From NCBI GenBank assembly GCA_002398875.1, contig DHCC01000036.1, positions 1 to 13,191 on the forward strand: 13,191 bases of DNA, given 5' to 3'. The notes beneath the pieces are model-generated. The model was not told the DNA's origin. It saw only the letters and a program-made list of their open reading frames with translations, and made no database searches. Both the position numbers and the translations under genes were made by a program. Shown piece after piece: positions 1 through 7,310 of this stretch. How positions within the stretch are numbered: the stretch's first letter is position 1; each line of letters starts with the position of its first letter. This DNA comes from Bacteroidales bacterium UBA4912 (GTDB taxonomy: Bacteria > Bacteroidota > Bacteroidia > Bacteroidales > Dysgonomonadaceae).

Positions 1-44
1 GGACTATTTTTTAATATCCAAAATAAATTGAGATTATTTTTCAA

Positions 45-191
45 TTATTTTTTCTCTCTGCAACATGTAAACTGATTTTCAACCTTTTCAATCATTAACC
101 TCTGTAATGAAGTGCTACTTTGAGCGGAAAAGGAATGCAAAGATAGATAAATTATCAGATACGCTCCAAATATTTCTGATACTTTTTTCAT
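45..191 (-). CDS. Doubtful small ORF with signal-peptide-like N-terminus
   Basis: An ATG-started frame of 48 codons, ending in TAA. Residues 1-24 look like a Bacteroidota signal peptide: charged MKK start, hydrophobic stretch AYLIIYLSL, and an SFSAQ end resembling a signal peptidase I site. The remaining 24 residues are polar and contain a Cys-Cys pair near the end. I do not recognise the protein. After the TAA the same frame stays open for 14 codons to the window edge, so this could be the start of an exported-protein gene broken by a stop, a small secreted peptide, or chance. A promoter-like TATCTTTG lies inside the frame, which argues against coding or marks a promoter for a gene beyond the left edge. 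Both readings remain open. Confidence 0.3.
   Translation of the reverse strand: MKKVSEIFGAYLIIYLSLHSFSAQSSTSLQRLMIEKVENQFTCCREKK
138..170 (-). promoter_or_regulatory. Putative leftward Bacteroidota promoter
   Basis: Read leftward, TATCTTTG lies at 145-138 and a TTTG at 170-167, with 21 bases between. This fits the Bacteroidota -7 (TAnnTTTG) and -33 (TTTG) pattern. It would drive a gene beyond the left edge or the short frame at 95-45. It overlaps the doubtful ORF at 45-191, so the two interpretations compete. Confidence 0.35.
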
Positions 192-471
192 AAAATATCC
201 ATATTGTTTTTCTACCGTAAGCGAGACAGACAGTGCAAAATACTAAAGAACAATCTTTTGGCCGGCATAAAACAATTGCCAATAACAATCATTTAACTGA
301 ATTACTATTTACCTATAACATTCTTTTCACAGTACTACTTAAGCTGTACATTGTCCAAAGCCTCTTCATACTCTATACATATCTACTACATACCCACTAC
401 AATTTTAACCGAAGAAGGTATGGGTGATGTAATACTAATGTTATACCAAAGTGAAGCTAAAAACAATATTT
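192..471. other. Intergenic stretch with no convincing gene
   Basis: AT-rich DNA between the left-edge region and the PDZ gene. A GTG-started frame of 64 codons (233-427) is open here, but its composition is low-complexity and Leu/Tyr/Ile-rich, with no recognisable domain and no promoter near it. A weak hairpin (CTAAAAA 457-463 and TTTTTAG 469-475) overlaps the stop of the leftward PDZ gene but has no GC pairs to speak of and no clear T-run. Confidence 0.5.
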
Positions 472-1911
472 TTAGTATGCCAAGATATGTGAGCTTGTAG
501 TAATATAAGGTGTAACAGCAAAATTAAGTATTTCATTGTTTCTTTCAACTTCTATATTAATAGATACAGGAGTATTCCAGTCCATGTACTGATTAAAGTT
601 GAACAAGTAAGAAAAAGCAGCTTTATATCTTTTATTATTGGATATTGCAGTTGATATTTTATTATAATCAGATACATTCCAAAACATGCAATCCTTAAAG
701 CCGTTTGAATCAGTGTATCGGGTTTTAGTATCCCTGAATTCCATTGTTTCAGCTATAAAACGGCGATAACCCTCAGTTAGCGATTGTGATGAACTGTGGT
801 CGAAGCTCTGACCCTGAATATTTACAACCATATCTCCTGGTCGTAACCCTGCCAAAGCTGCCGGAGAACCAGGATCAACAGAAACAATCGTTTTCAGATC
901 ATTCATATCATATCCTATTCCGGTATAATTGTATTTCAGATATTTCACCTGGAATGTAGCAAAAGATCTGTTTCCGGCGTAAGGAAATTTCAATAACATA
1001 AGTGGGAGGTTCATTTCCAGATAGTCAATCAGGCTGTAATAAGAACTGAGTCGTTCATTTACATCACTTTCCCAGATAAGGGTCATTTCTCCTGCATCCA
1101 TATATTTCATATCATAGAAGCGAAACCCAAACTCTAATTCATAAGCTATATCATCCACACGTACACCTTCGGAGGGATTATACAATGGAACTCTCACAGT
1201 TCTGTTGTTTCTTGTATCATATCGCCATACGGGCTGATAACTTCCAAATGATGAAGAATTATCCTTGAAAAGTGGATTTTTTTCAAAACTATAGTAAGTT
1301 TGAATAATAAAATCAGGATCATCCGGATTGTATACCAAACCTTTTTCAGATAAAGCACGAATGAAGATTGCATTTATACGCTCGTCAAGTTCTCTGGTAC
1401 TCTCATCAGAAGCCGCAAATCCAAACGTCCTGTAGTTATGATAAAGTGCATTTTCATTTGTAATTGTTTTTATCGGCATAAGAAAACGTCTGTTCTGAAC
1501 ATCTTCAAGACTGAAAAAAGCAAAAACCGGTGCAAGTTGTGCTTCCGTAATTGCATTACTGCTACGGCAATCTTTAGAGAAAGTAATCTCTTTAAACGAA
1601 TGTTCAAAGTTCCTTATTGCAAGTGTGATCTCTGTTTCGTGCAGATTAAACCAAGACATGATTGTTTGGTACGATTTTAGATATGTACCGTTTTTGTTAA
1701 CTGACAATAATATATCATTGAGTTTCAGCCCTGCTCTTTCAGCAGGTGATCCTGGAATAATCTCTACTACAACAGGTTCCTGATATCCCCAACTCCTATC
1801 GTCGCTGATTTCGAAAGTAAAACCAAGATTACAGGTTATCTTGTTACTTTGTGAAAATGATTTACCTGTTAATAACAATAAAATAACAGCTATATTTATA
1901 ATTCGCTTCAT
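472..1911 (-). CDS. Secreted protein with two PDZ domains and a DUF4136-like core
   Basis: A 479-residue exported protein. Residues 1-21 form a signal peptide ending SFSQ, so the mature protein is periplasmic or surface-associated. Residues about 26-105 resemble a PDZ domain, including IIPGSPAERAGLKLNDILLSV. Residues about 165-310 resemble the DUF4136 fold (ELDERINAIFIRALSEKGL, then DPDFIIQTYYSF). A second PDZ begins near residue 330, with VDPGSPAALAGLRPGDMVV at 345-363. Its expected last strands seem to lie at about 448-468, implying an insertion of roughly 60-70 residues inside the domain. No Ser-His-Asp protease triad is evident, so a scaffold or binding role is more likely than proteolysis. 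The gene stands alone and diverges from the yhcH operon; a TATCTTTG box lies upstream. The domain assignments are by motif only, and the substrate is unknown. Confidence 0.8.
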   Translation of the reverse strand: MKRIINIAVILLLLTGKSFSQSNKITCNLGFTFEISDDRSWGYQEPVVVEIIPGSPAERAGLKLNDILLSVNKNGTYLKSYQTIMSWFNLHETEITLAIRNFEHSFKEITFSKDCRSSNAITEAQLAPVFAFFSLEDVQNRRFLMPIKTITNENALYHNYRTFGFAASDESTRELDERINAIFIRALSEKGLVYNPDDPDFIIQTYYSFEKNPLFKDNSSSFGSYQPVWRYDTRNNRTVRVPLYNPSEGVRVDDIAYELEFGFRFYDMKYMDAGEMTLIWESDVNERLSSYYSLIDYLEMNLPLMLLKFPYAGNRSFATFQVKYLKYNYTGIGYDMNDLKTIVSVDPGSPAALAGLRPGDMVVNIQGQSFDHSSSQSLTEGYRRFIAETMEFRDTKTRYTDSNGFKDCMFWNVSDYNKISTAISNNKRYKAAFSYLFNFNQYMDWNTPVSINIEVERNNEILNFAVTPYITTSSHILAY

Positions 1912-1942
1912 TGTGCTATTTTCAATAATTGTGCTTATATGA

Positions 1943-1950
1943 CAAAGATA
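1943..1950 (-). promoter_or_regulatory. -7 box for the PDZ protein gene
   Basis: On the minus strand this reads TATCTTTG, a perfect TAnnTTTG match, 31 bases before the ATG at 1911. No clear -33 TTG is seen at the right distance. The leader contains two direct copies of AGCACAAT (minus strand; plus-strand ATTGTGCT at 1910-1917 and 1928-1935). Confidence 0.55.
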
Positions 1951-2000
1951 TGAGATTTTTTTAAATTATTTGCAGAGCTCATTTTACATTTAAAAAATAA

Positions 2001-2029
2001 TTGGAATATAGACAATTTCTGTATCTTTG
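2001..2029 (+). promoter_or_regulatory. Promoter of the yhcH-glgB-manA operon
   Basis: TTG at 2001-2003 and TATCTTTG at 2022-2029 are separated by 18 bases, close to the Bacteroidota -33/-7 layout. The ATG of the first gene lies 28 bases after the -7 box. The PDZ gene promoter faces the other way about 72 bases to the left. Confidence 0.65.
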
Positions 2030-2057
2030 TTTTAAATGATTTATTAAAATATAAACT

Positions 2058-2522
2058 ATGATTGTTGACAAAATTACCAATTCCTCTAATTATTTCGGTC
2101 TTAATCCGTTATTTAAGGAAGCATTCGAATATATTAATCAAATAGATGTTCATACAGCAGAAACTGGCACTGTTGAACTTGTATGTGATCGTTTGCGGGT
2201 TTCGGTCGTGGAAACGAAAATGAAATCATTAGATGAAGCTAAACTGGAAACACATAAAAAGTTTATAGATATTCAAATTCCTATTTCAAGATCTGAAAAA
2301 TTCGGATGGAAATCACAAACCACACTTAAACTTTCTGAATCAGGCTACAATGATAGCAACGATATTGAATTTTATAAAGATAAACCAAGCACTTATGTAG
2401 ATATAATGCCAGGTGAATTTGTAATTTTTTTCCCTGAAGATGGACATGCACCTCTAATAGGAGAAGGAGAAACTAAGAAGATTATTATTAAAGTTGCTAT
2501 ACCCAATGCTAGACATTATTAA
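2058..2522 (+). CDS. YhcH/YjgK/YiaL (DUF386) family protein
   Basis: A 154-residue cytosolic protein of the cupin-like YhcH/YjgK/YiaL family (also called the EbgC-type beta-galactosidase subunit family), of normal length. The family signature is visible as ETHKKFIDIQ at residues 65-73 and as MPGEFVIFFPEDGHAP at 117-132, followed by the lysine-rich strand KKIIIKVAIPN. These contain the conserved Glu, His and Asp positions thought to line the barrel pocket. Some members act as sugar mutarotases, as proposed for E. coli NanQ (YhcH) on sialic acid, but the sugar here cannot be told from the sequence. It is the first gene after a good promoter, and its 3' end overlaps glgB, suggesting co-translation. 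A role in anomer handling for the sugar genes that follow is inference. Confidence 0.85.
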   Translation: MIVDKITNSSNYFGLNPLFKEAFEYINQIDVHTAETGTVELVCDRLRVSVVETKMKSLDEAKLETHKKFIDIQIPISRSEKFGWKSQTTLKLSESGYNDSNDIEFYKDKPSTYVDIMPGEFVIFFPEDGHAPLIGEGETKKIIIKVAIPNARHY

Positions 2523-4515
2523 AAACGATCCTTGGCTGGAACCATATTCTAAAGCAATTATAGGTCGGCACAGTTACTATCTGAAAAGATTATCAGAACT
2601 TACAAAGAAAGGGACCATAAAGTTATCTGATTTCGCTACAGGTCACCTCTATTTCGGATTACACAAGACTTCTGATAAATGGGTGTTTCGTGAATGGGCA
2701 CCAAATGCCACCGAAATTTTTCTTATAGGCACTTTCAACCAGTGGCAACGACTGGAATCTTTCAGATTACAGCCAATTGGCAATGGCGTATGGGAAGTTG
2801 TAATACCACTAGATCGTATAAATCATGAAGATCTATACAAACTGCACGTAAGCTGGCAAGGGGGGTCAGGTGAAAGAATTCCTGCCTGGAGTAAACGTGT
2901 GGTACAGGATCCTGAAACTTATATTTTCAGCTCTCAGGTATGGGAGCCTGAACATAAATATCGATTTAAACATACAAATTTCAAACCAGATACATCTCCC
3001 CTACTTATTTATGAGACACACATTGGTATGTCTACAAAAGATGAAAAAGTGGGTACTTATAATGAGTTTCGTGAAAATATTCTTCCACGCATTAAAGAAG
3101 CAGGATACAATGCCATTCAGATTATGGCAATTCAGGAACACCCTTATTACGGGTCATTCGGATATCATGTTTCCAGCTTTTTTGCACCATCATCCAGAAA
3201 CGGAACCCCTGAAGAGTTGCGTGAATTAATTGACACTGCTCATGAAATGGGAATATCTGTCATCATGGATATTGTTCATTCACATTCAGTCAAGAACGAA
3301 ACCGAAGGAATTGCGAGAATGGATGGATCATACGATTTGTATTTCCACAGTGATCCATCTAGGAGATATCATCAAGCTTGGGATTCTCTTTGCTTTGATT
3401 ACGGCAAGGATGAAGTTCTGCATTTTTTACTATCAAACTGCAAATACTGGTTGGAAGAGTTTCAATTTGATGGCTTTAGATTTGATGGTGTCACTTCCAT
3501 GATATACCTAAGTCATGGCTTAGGAGAGTCGTTTTCAGATTATAGTGATTACTATAATGCAGACCAGGATGGCGACGCAATATGTTACCTTACACTAGCT
3601 AATCAGCTGATTCATGAGATCAACCCTAATGCTGTTACTATTGCTGAAGAAGTTAGTGGAATACCGGGTTTAGCCATGAAAATATCAGGAGGCGGCTATG
3701 GGTTTGACTATCGTATGGCAATGAATATTCCTGATTTTTGGATCAAAACCATAAAAGAGAAAAAAGATGAAGACTGGCACCCGACTGCTATATGGTGGGA
3801 AACTACAAACCGACGTGCTGATGAAAAGACAATTTCCTATTGCGAAAGCCACGACCAAGCATTAGTAGGTGATAAGACAATAATTTTCAGACTAATTGAC
3901 TCCGACATGTACTGGTATATGTCAAAATTAACCGGCAGCTCTTTTAAGGTAGACCGTGGAATAGCACTCCATAAAATGATTAGACTTGTGACTTCAACTA
4001 CAATAAACGGTGGCTATCTCAACTTTATGGGAAACGAATTCGGACATCCCGAGTGGGTGGATTTCCCCCGTGAGGGCAACAACTGGTCTTACAAGTATGC
4101 ACGGAGACAATGGAATCTGGCAGATGATAAAAATTTGAGATATCATTATCTTGGAGATTTCGATATTGCGATGATCAATCTTATTAAATCAGTTCCTGAT
4201 TTTCAGAATACACCGCTTATCAAGATATGGGACAAAGATGATGATAATATTCTTGCATATATGAGGAGTGATTTGCTGTTTGTATATAATTTTAATCCAC
4301 AGAATTCATACAGCGATTATGGTATATTAGCTCCTCAAGGCGAATACACTATAATACTTGACACAGACGATAAAGATTTTGGCGGTTTTGGATTAAATGA
4401 TAAATCGATTCATCATTTCACACAATACGACCCGCTATACGAGAAACATGATAAAGGCTGGCTAAAATTATATTTGCCTGCAAGAACTGCATTTGTTTTA
4501 AAAATGTGCAAGTAA
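2506..4515 (+). CDS. glgB: 1,4-alpha-glucan branching enzyme (GBE1-like, GH13)
   Basis: Makes alpha-1,6 branches in glycogen by cutting alpha-1,4 glucan chains and transferring the piece. Counting 669 residues from the ATG, an N-terminal CBM48 domain (about 55-150, with FREWAPNATEIFLIGTFNQW) precedes the GH13 barrel. The four GH13 regions are intact: DIVHSH at 255-260, GFRFDG with nucleophile Asp327, IAEEVSG with acid/base Glu381, and ESHDQ with Asp450. The C-terminal all-beta domain ends near the stop. The short N-terminus and the wording of these motifs match the eukaryotic GBE1-like branch common in Bacteroidota rather than E. coli GlgB. A TTG four codons upstream (2494) is in frame, but the ATG is preferred; it leaves a 17-base overlap with the upstream gene. 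No debranching enzyme or glycogen synthase is in the window. Confidence 0.95.
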   Translation: MLDIIKNDPWLEPYSKAIIGRHSYYLKRLSELTKKGTIKLSDFATGHLYFGLHKTSDKWVFREWAPNATEIFLIGTFNQWQRLESFRLQPIGNGVWEVVIPLDRINHEDLYKLHVSWQGGSGERIPAWSKRVVQDPETYIFSSQVWEPEHKYRFKHTNFKPDTSPLLIYETHIGMSTKDEKVGTYNEFRENILPRIKEAGYNAIQIMAIQEHPYYGSFGYHVSSFFAPSSRNGTPEELRELIDTAHEMGISVIMDIVHSHSVKNETEGIARMDGSYDLYFHSDPSRRYHQAWDSLCFDYGKDEVLHFLLSNCKYWLEEFQFDGFRFDGVTSMIYLSHGLGESFSDYSDYYNADQDGDAICYLTLANQLIHEINPNAVTIAEEVSGIPGLAMKISGGGYGFDYRMAMNIPDFWIKTIKEKKDEDWHPTAIWWETTNRRADEKTISYCESHDQALVGDKTIIFRLIDSDMYWYMSKLTGSSFKVDRGIALHKMIRLVTSTTINGGYLNFMGNEFGHPEWVDFPREGNNWSYKYARRQWNLADDKNLRYHYLGDFDIAMINLIKSVPDFQNTPLIKIWDKDDDNILAYMRSDLLFVYNFNPQNSYSDYGILAPQGEYTIILDTDDKDFGGFGLNDKSIHHFTQYDPLYEKHDKGWLKLYLPARTAFVLKMCK

Positions 4516-4551
4516 TAAATATTTATCTAAATAAAAAAAACAAATATTTAT
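4515..4551. repeat. Two copies of a palindromic AAATATTTAT element
   Basis: AAATATTTAT occurs at 4517-4526 and again at 4542-4551, 25 bases apart, in the short gap between glgB and manA. The core TAAATATTTA is itself palindromic, so the pair reads as both direct and inverted repeats. All bases are A or T, so chance or a simple AT-rich gap is a fair explanation. It might act as a weak hairpin in the operon mRNA. Confidence 0.35.
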
Positions 4552-5565
4552 ATGATAGAAAATAGGACTAAAGCACTAGATCAAATTAAATCATTATATC
4601 CCCTAAAATTCAAACCAATTTTAAAATCAACTATTTGGGGAGGTTCGGATATTACTGATTTCAAAAACATTAAACCACCTCTAATTGGAATTGGTGAAAG
4701 CTGGGAAATTTCGGGCGTAGAAAACAACATATCCATTGTATCAAATGGTGAACTTACAGGAATACCTCTAGATAAAATCCTTGCTGATAAAAAAGAGATG
4801 CTGGTTGGTAAAAAAGTTTACCAACAATTTGGAGAGACCTTCCCGCTTCTGATAAAATTTATTGATGCCAATGACGACCTTTCAATACAAGTTCACCCAG
4901 ATGATGAAATGGCTAAAAAACGGCATGATTCTTTCGGCAAAACAGAGATGTGGTATGTCGTCAAAGCAGCTCCTGGAGCATCTCTCTATTCTGGCTTTGA
5001 ATCAAGTATTTCACCTGATGAGTACGTTGACAGCGTAAATGACGGATCATTCACAGGACTACTTAAAAAATACACTGTCAAAGAAGGTGATGTGTTTTTT
5101 CTTCCTGCAGGTCGTGTTCATGCAATTGGTGCAGGCTGTTTTATTGCTGAGATTCAGCAAACATCCAATATCACCTACCGTATTTTTGATTACATGCGTA
5201 GAGATGCGGATGGTAATTTCAGGGAACTTCATACCGATCAGGCTAAAGATGCAATCGATTATGAAGTTTATGATTCATACAAAACTGATTACAATAAAGA
5301 AATTAATCAACCTGTAAAACTGGTCACATGCCCATACTTCACTACCAACCTGCTTGAATTAGATATCCAGATGAGTCGTAATTTTGAAAAACTAGACTCC
5401 TTTGTTATATATATGTGTCTTTCGGGACATTGTACTCTTAAAGATAATAAAGGCAACTCTCTATTTATTGATCGTGGAGAAACTGTTCTTGTACCCGCTG
5501 ACACAGAAAAATTGCTTATAATCCCCAGCGAGTCTTCAAAATTACTGGAGATTTTTATTGATTAA
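4552..5565 (+). CDS. manA: Mannose-6-phosphate isomerase, class I
   Basis: Zinc-dependent interconversion of mannose 6-phosphate and fructose 6-phosphate, feeding mannose into glycolysis or supplying mannose-6-P for GDP-sugar and surface glycan synthesis. The 337-residue protein has the class I cupin motifs: QVHPDD at 113-118 with His115, GKTEMWYV with Glu132, and PAGRVHAIGAG with His190. Together with Gln113 these are the expected zinc ligands. Arg210 in ITYRIFDY is the expected catalytic arginine. The early KPILKSTIWGG motif, which begins the first cupin strand, is also present. Length is typical of the short Bacteroidota and Firmicutes form, without the helical insertion of E. coli ManA. 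It follows glgB by 36 bases and precedes the propeller gene by 34, consistent with one operon. Confidence 0.93.
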   Translation: MIENRTKALDQIKSLYPLKFKPILKSTIWGGSDITDFKNIKPPLIGIGESWEISGVENNISIVSNGELTGIPLDKILADKKEMLVGKKVYQQFGETFPLLIKFIDANDDLSIQVHPDDEMAKKRHDSFGKTEMWYVVKAAPGASLYSGFESSISPDEYVDSVNDGSFTGLLKKYTVKEGDVFFLPAGRVHAIGAGCFIAEIQQTSNITYRIFDYMRRDADGNFRELHTDQAKDAIDYEVYDSYKTDYNKEINQPVKLVTCPYFTTNLLELDIQMSRNFEKLDSFVIYMCLSGHCTLKDNKGNSLFIDRGETVLVPADTEKLLIIPSESSKLLEIFID

Positions 5566-5599
5566 TAAATATCACACAATACCCTACAGACCTAAAATT

Positions 5600-6520
5600 A
5601 TGAAAAATGTCAAACTCTTATTTTTGGCAATATGCGCCACATTAACTTCATTGGCACAGGTTCCGCAAAATTTTGAGAGTGAACTGGTATTGCTGAACGT
5701 AAATACAGGTAAAGAGAAGGTCATTCTTCGCGAAAAACGTCATTTCGAGGCGCCTAATTGGTCAAGAGACGGCAAATTCCTAATTATCAATCATGACGGA
5801 TTATTGGAAAAGGTGTCTGTAAGGGGAGAAAAACTTGGAGTGATTGACACTGGTTTTGCTGACAGATGTAATAATGATCATGGGTTGAGCATCGACGGCA
5901 AATGGCTTGTTATAAGCCACAACGACCCATCCGTAACTACTCAGGGAGGAAACTCAAGAATATTTATTCTCCCTGATTCAGGAGGTGTGCCGAGATTAAT
6001 TACAGGTAATGCCCCGAGTTATTGGCATGGCATTAGTCCGAACAATCAATGGGTTGTATATTGCGCTATGAGGAACGGAGAATGGGATGTTTATAAAACT
6101 CACACGATAACCGACGAGGAGATTCGCCTTACAAATGCATACGGTTTGGATGACGGACCTGAATATAGTTATGATGGGGAATGGATCTATTTTAACAGTC
6201 ACAGAACAGGACGAATGCACATTTGGAGAATGCGTCCGGATGGTAGTGAACAAACACAGCTCACCAGTGATGAATATGATAATTGGTTTCCTCATCCAGG
6301 ACCCGATAACAGAAGTATAGCATACATTTCTTACATAGAAGATCAAAAAGGTGGACATCCGTTTGGAAAAGATGTGAAAATAAGATTGCTGGATGCGGAG
6401 ACGTTGCAGACACGTGACCTTACTCCGGTTTTCTATGGCGGTCAGGGTTCTCTTAATGTACATAGCTGGTCGCCCGACGGTAAAAGCATTGCTTTTGTAA
6501 GATATATAAATAACGACTGA
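5600..6520 (+). CDS. Exported TolB-like beta-propeller (PD40) protein
   Basis: A 306-residue protein from the ATG at 5600, chosen because residues 1-20 then form a clean signal peptide ending in SLAQ. A TTG 42 bases upstream would overlap manA and is unlikely. Six WD40-like PD40 motifs follow: PNWSRDGKFLI (52), GLSIDGKWLVIS (95), GISPNNQWVVYCA (144), EYSYDGEWIYFNS (188), PHPGPDNRSIAYIS (231), and HSWSPDGKSIAFV (288), fitting a six-bladed propeller. Such proteins resemble the C-terminal half of TolB and often act as binding scaffolds in the periplasm. No lipobox, protease domain or OmpA domain is attached, so no enzyme activity is claimed. It is the last gene of the rightward group and ends 6 bases from the converging luxR-type gene. 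Confidence 0.82.
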   Translation: MKNVKLLFLAICATLTSLAQVPQNFESELVLLNVNTGKEKVILREKRHFEAPNWSRDGKFLIINHDGLLEKVSVRGEKLGVIDTGFADRCNNDHGLSIDGKWLVISHNDPSVTTQGGNSRIFILPDSGGVPRLITGNAPSYWHGISPNNQWVVYCAMRNGEWDVYKTHTITDEEIRLTNAYGLDDGPEYSYDGEWIYFNSHRTGRMHIWRMRPDGSEQTQLTSDEYDNWFPHPGPDNRSIAYISYIEDQKGGHPFGKDVKIRLLDAETLQTRDLTPVFYGGQGSLNVHSWSPDGKSIAFVRYINND

Positions 6521-6526
6521 AATTCT

Positions 6527-7174
6527 TTAAATATAATACTCCATCAGATCTATCAGTCCCGCCTGTAAAGCATATCTGGTAACTTCATTCACACTGTTAA
6601 CGCCCAGTTTGCGATAAATATTCCTTCTATGTGAATTTACTGTGTGAAAACTTAAATTCTTCTCCACAGCTATCTCTTTTGTTGTTTTGCCCAAAGCAAT
6701 TTCCCTGAGGATATTGTTTTCAGATGCAGTAAGTTTATCTGTGACCTTTAAAAGTGGTACATCCGCATCCATTATTGATTCAGCATAATCACACCAATAC
6801 ACTTCATCTTCAGTCACAAGCATTAAAGCATCAAGTATTAAGGATTTGGAATTTTGTTTTAATACCACACTTATTGACGGATCTGATTGCAAAAGCTGAC
6901 GCAGAAAATGAACTTCAGGCTCATTAGAGAATAAAAGCCAAGACGATCCCTTAGCACCACTTTTTATATTTAATAAATGATTTATCGATGAAAAATCAAA
7001 CAGGGAATAGTCTACTACAACAACAGAACCCGGGTACTGACGCAACACAGATAACAATTTACTGTAGTTTTCAACTTCAACAATTTCTGCCTGATTTTTG
7101 TACTCCTTAAGTATTGAAATTAAACCTGCACGCGTAACGTCCTGATTATCCGCTATTATATAAGTCCTATTCAC
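6527..7174 (-). CDS. NarL/LuxR-type response regulator
   Basis: A 215-residue DNA-binding regulator. The receiver domain keeps the expected acidic pair (Asp9 and Asp12 in ADNQD), a phosphorylatable Asp55 in VVVVDYSLFDF, and a Lys at 106 in VVLKQNSKS. The C-terminal LuxR helix-turn-helix spans about 148-205, including LTASENNILREIALGKTTKE and then SFHTVNSHRRNIYRKLGV. The GTG start at 7174 is chosen because the receiver strand begins there with NRTYIIAD and because a TAAATTTG box lies 23 bases upstream. A longer frame from GTG 7240 would add 22 hydrophobic residues unlike the family. No histidine kinase is in the window, so it is an orphan here. It diverges from cysK, so regulation of cysK-tlpA, of itself, or of both is a reasonable inference but not shown. 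Confidence 0.85.
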   Translation of the reverse strand: MNRTYIIADNQDVTRAGLISILKEYKNQAEIVEVENYSKLLSVLRQYPGSVVVVDYSLFDFSSINHLLNIKSGAKGSSWLLFSNEPEVHFLRQLLQSDPSISVVLKQNSKSLILDALMLVTEDEVYWCDYAESIMDADVPLLKVTDKLTASENNILREIALGKTTKEIAVEKNLSFHTVNSHRRNIYRKLGVNSVNEVTRYALQAGLIDLMEYYI

Positions 7175-7186
7175 ACTTGAGAATAT

Positions 7187-7201
7187 TTTGTGAAACACAA
7201 A
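7187..7201. promoter_or_regulatory. Perfect palindrome TTTGTGAAACACAAA at the luxR-type promoter
   Basis: TTTGTG, AAA, CACAAA: two 6-base arms around a 3-base centre. It overlaps the leftward -7 box (7205-7198) and the expected transcription start of the regulator gene. This position suits a repressor, possibly autoregulation. No binding protein is known. Confidence 0.4.
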
Positions 7202-7205
7202 TTTA
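7198..7205 (-). promoter_or_regulatory. -7 box of the response regulator gene
   Basis: On the minus strand this reads TAAATTTG, matching TAnnTTTG. It lies 23 bases before the GTG at 7174 and inside the longer alternative frame, supporting the shorter start. No clear -33 element is seen. Confidence 0.45.
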
Positions 7206-7246
7206 ATAAATAATCCCGCTATTTCAGTAAAAAATACCACGATTGT

Positions 7247-7260
7247 GCTATTTCAATAGC
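7247..7260. promoter_or_regulatory. Palindrome GCTATTTCAATAGC upstream of cysK
   Basis: GCTATT and AATAGC form a 6-bp inverted repeat with a 2-base centre. It ends 13 bases before the cysK -7 box and occupies the place where a -33 element would sit; no TTG is present at that spacing. This suits an activator site or an operator. Similar sequence occurs upstream of the PDZ gene (1910-1927). Confidence 0.4.
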
Positions 7261-7273
7261 TTTTTCAATCATA

Positions 7274-7281
7274 TATCTTTG
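7274..7281 (+). promoter_or_regulatory. -7 box of cysK
   Basis: TATCTTTG is a perfect TAnnTTTG match, 29 bases before the cysK ATG. The usual -33 TTG is missing and is replaced by the palindrome at 7247-7260, which suggests help from a regulator. Confidence 0.6.
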
Positions 7282-7310
7282 TCACAATAAAAATTTAAAG
7301 AATCAAGAAT

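Noticed and set aside
233..427. 64-codon GTG-started frame on the plus strand
   Set aside because: Low-complexity Leu/Tyr/Ile-rich composition, no promoter box or ribosome site, no recognisable domain.
1438..1680. 80-codon plus-strand frame
   Set aside because: Lies entirely inside the PDZ gene on the opposite strand; shadow frame.
4515..4551. AT-only palindromic repeats as a possible regulatory site
   Set aside because: Listed as a repeat only; an all-AT 37-base gap can produce such repeats by chance.
5996..6463. 155-codon minus-strand frame inside the propeller gene
   Set aside because: Long, but antisense to a clear PD40 protein with six in-frame motifs; no family features of its own.
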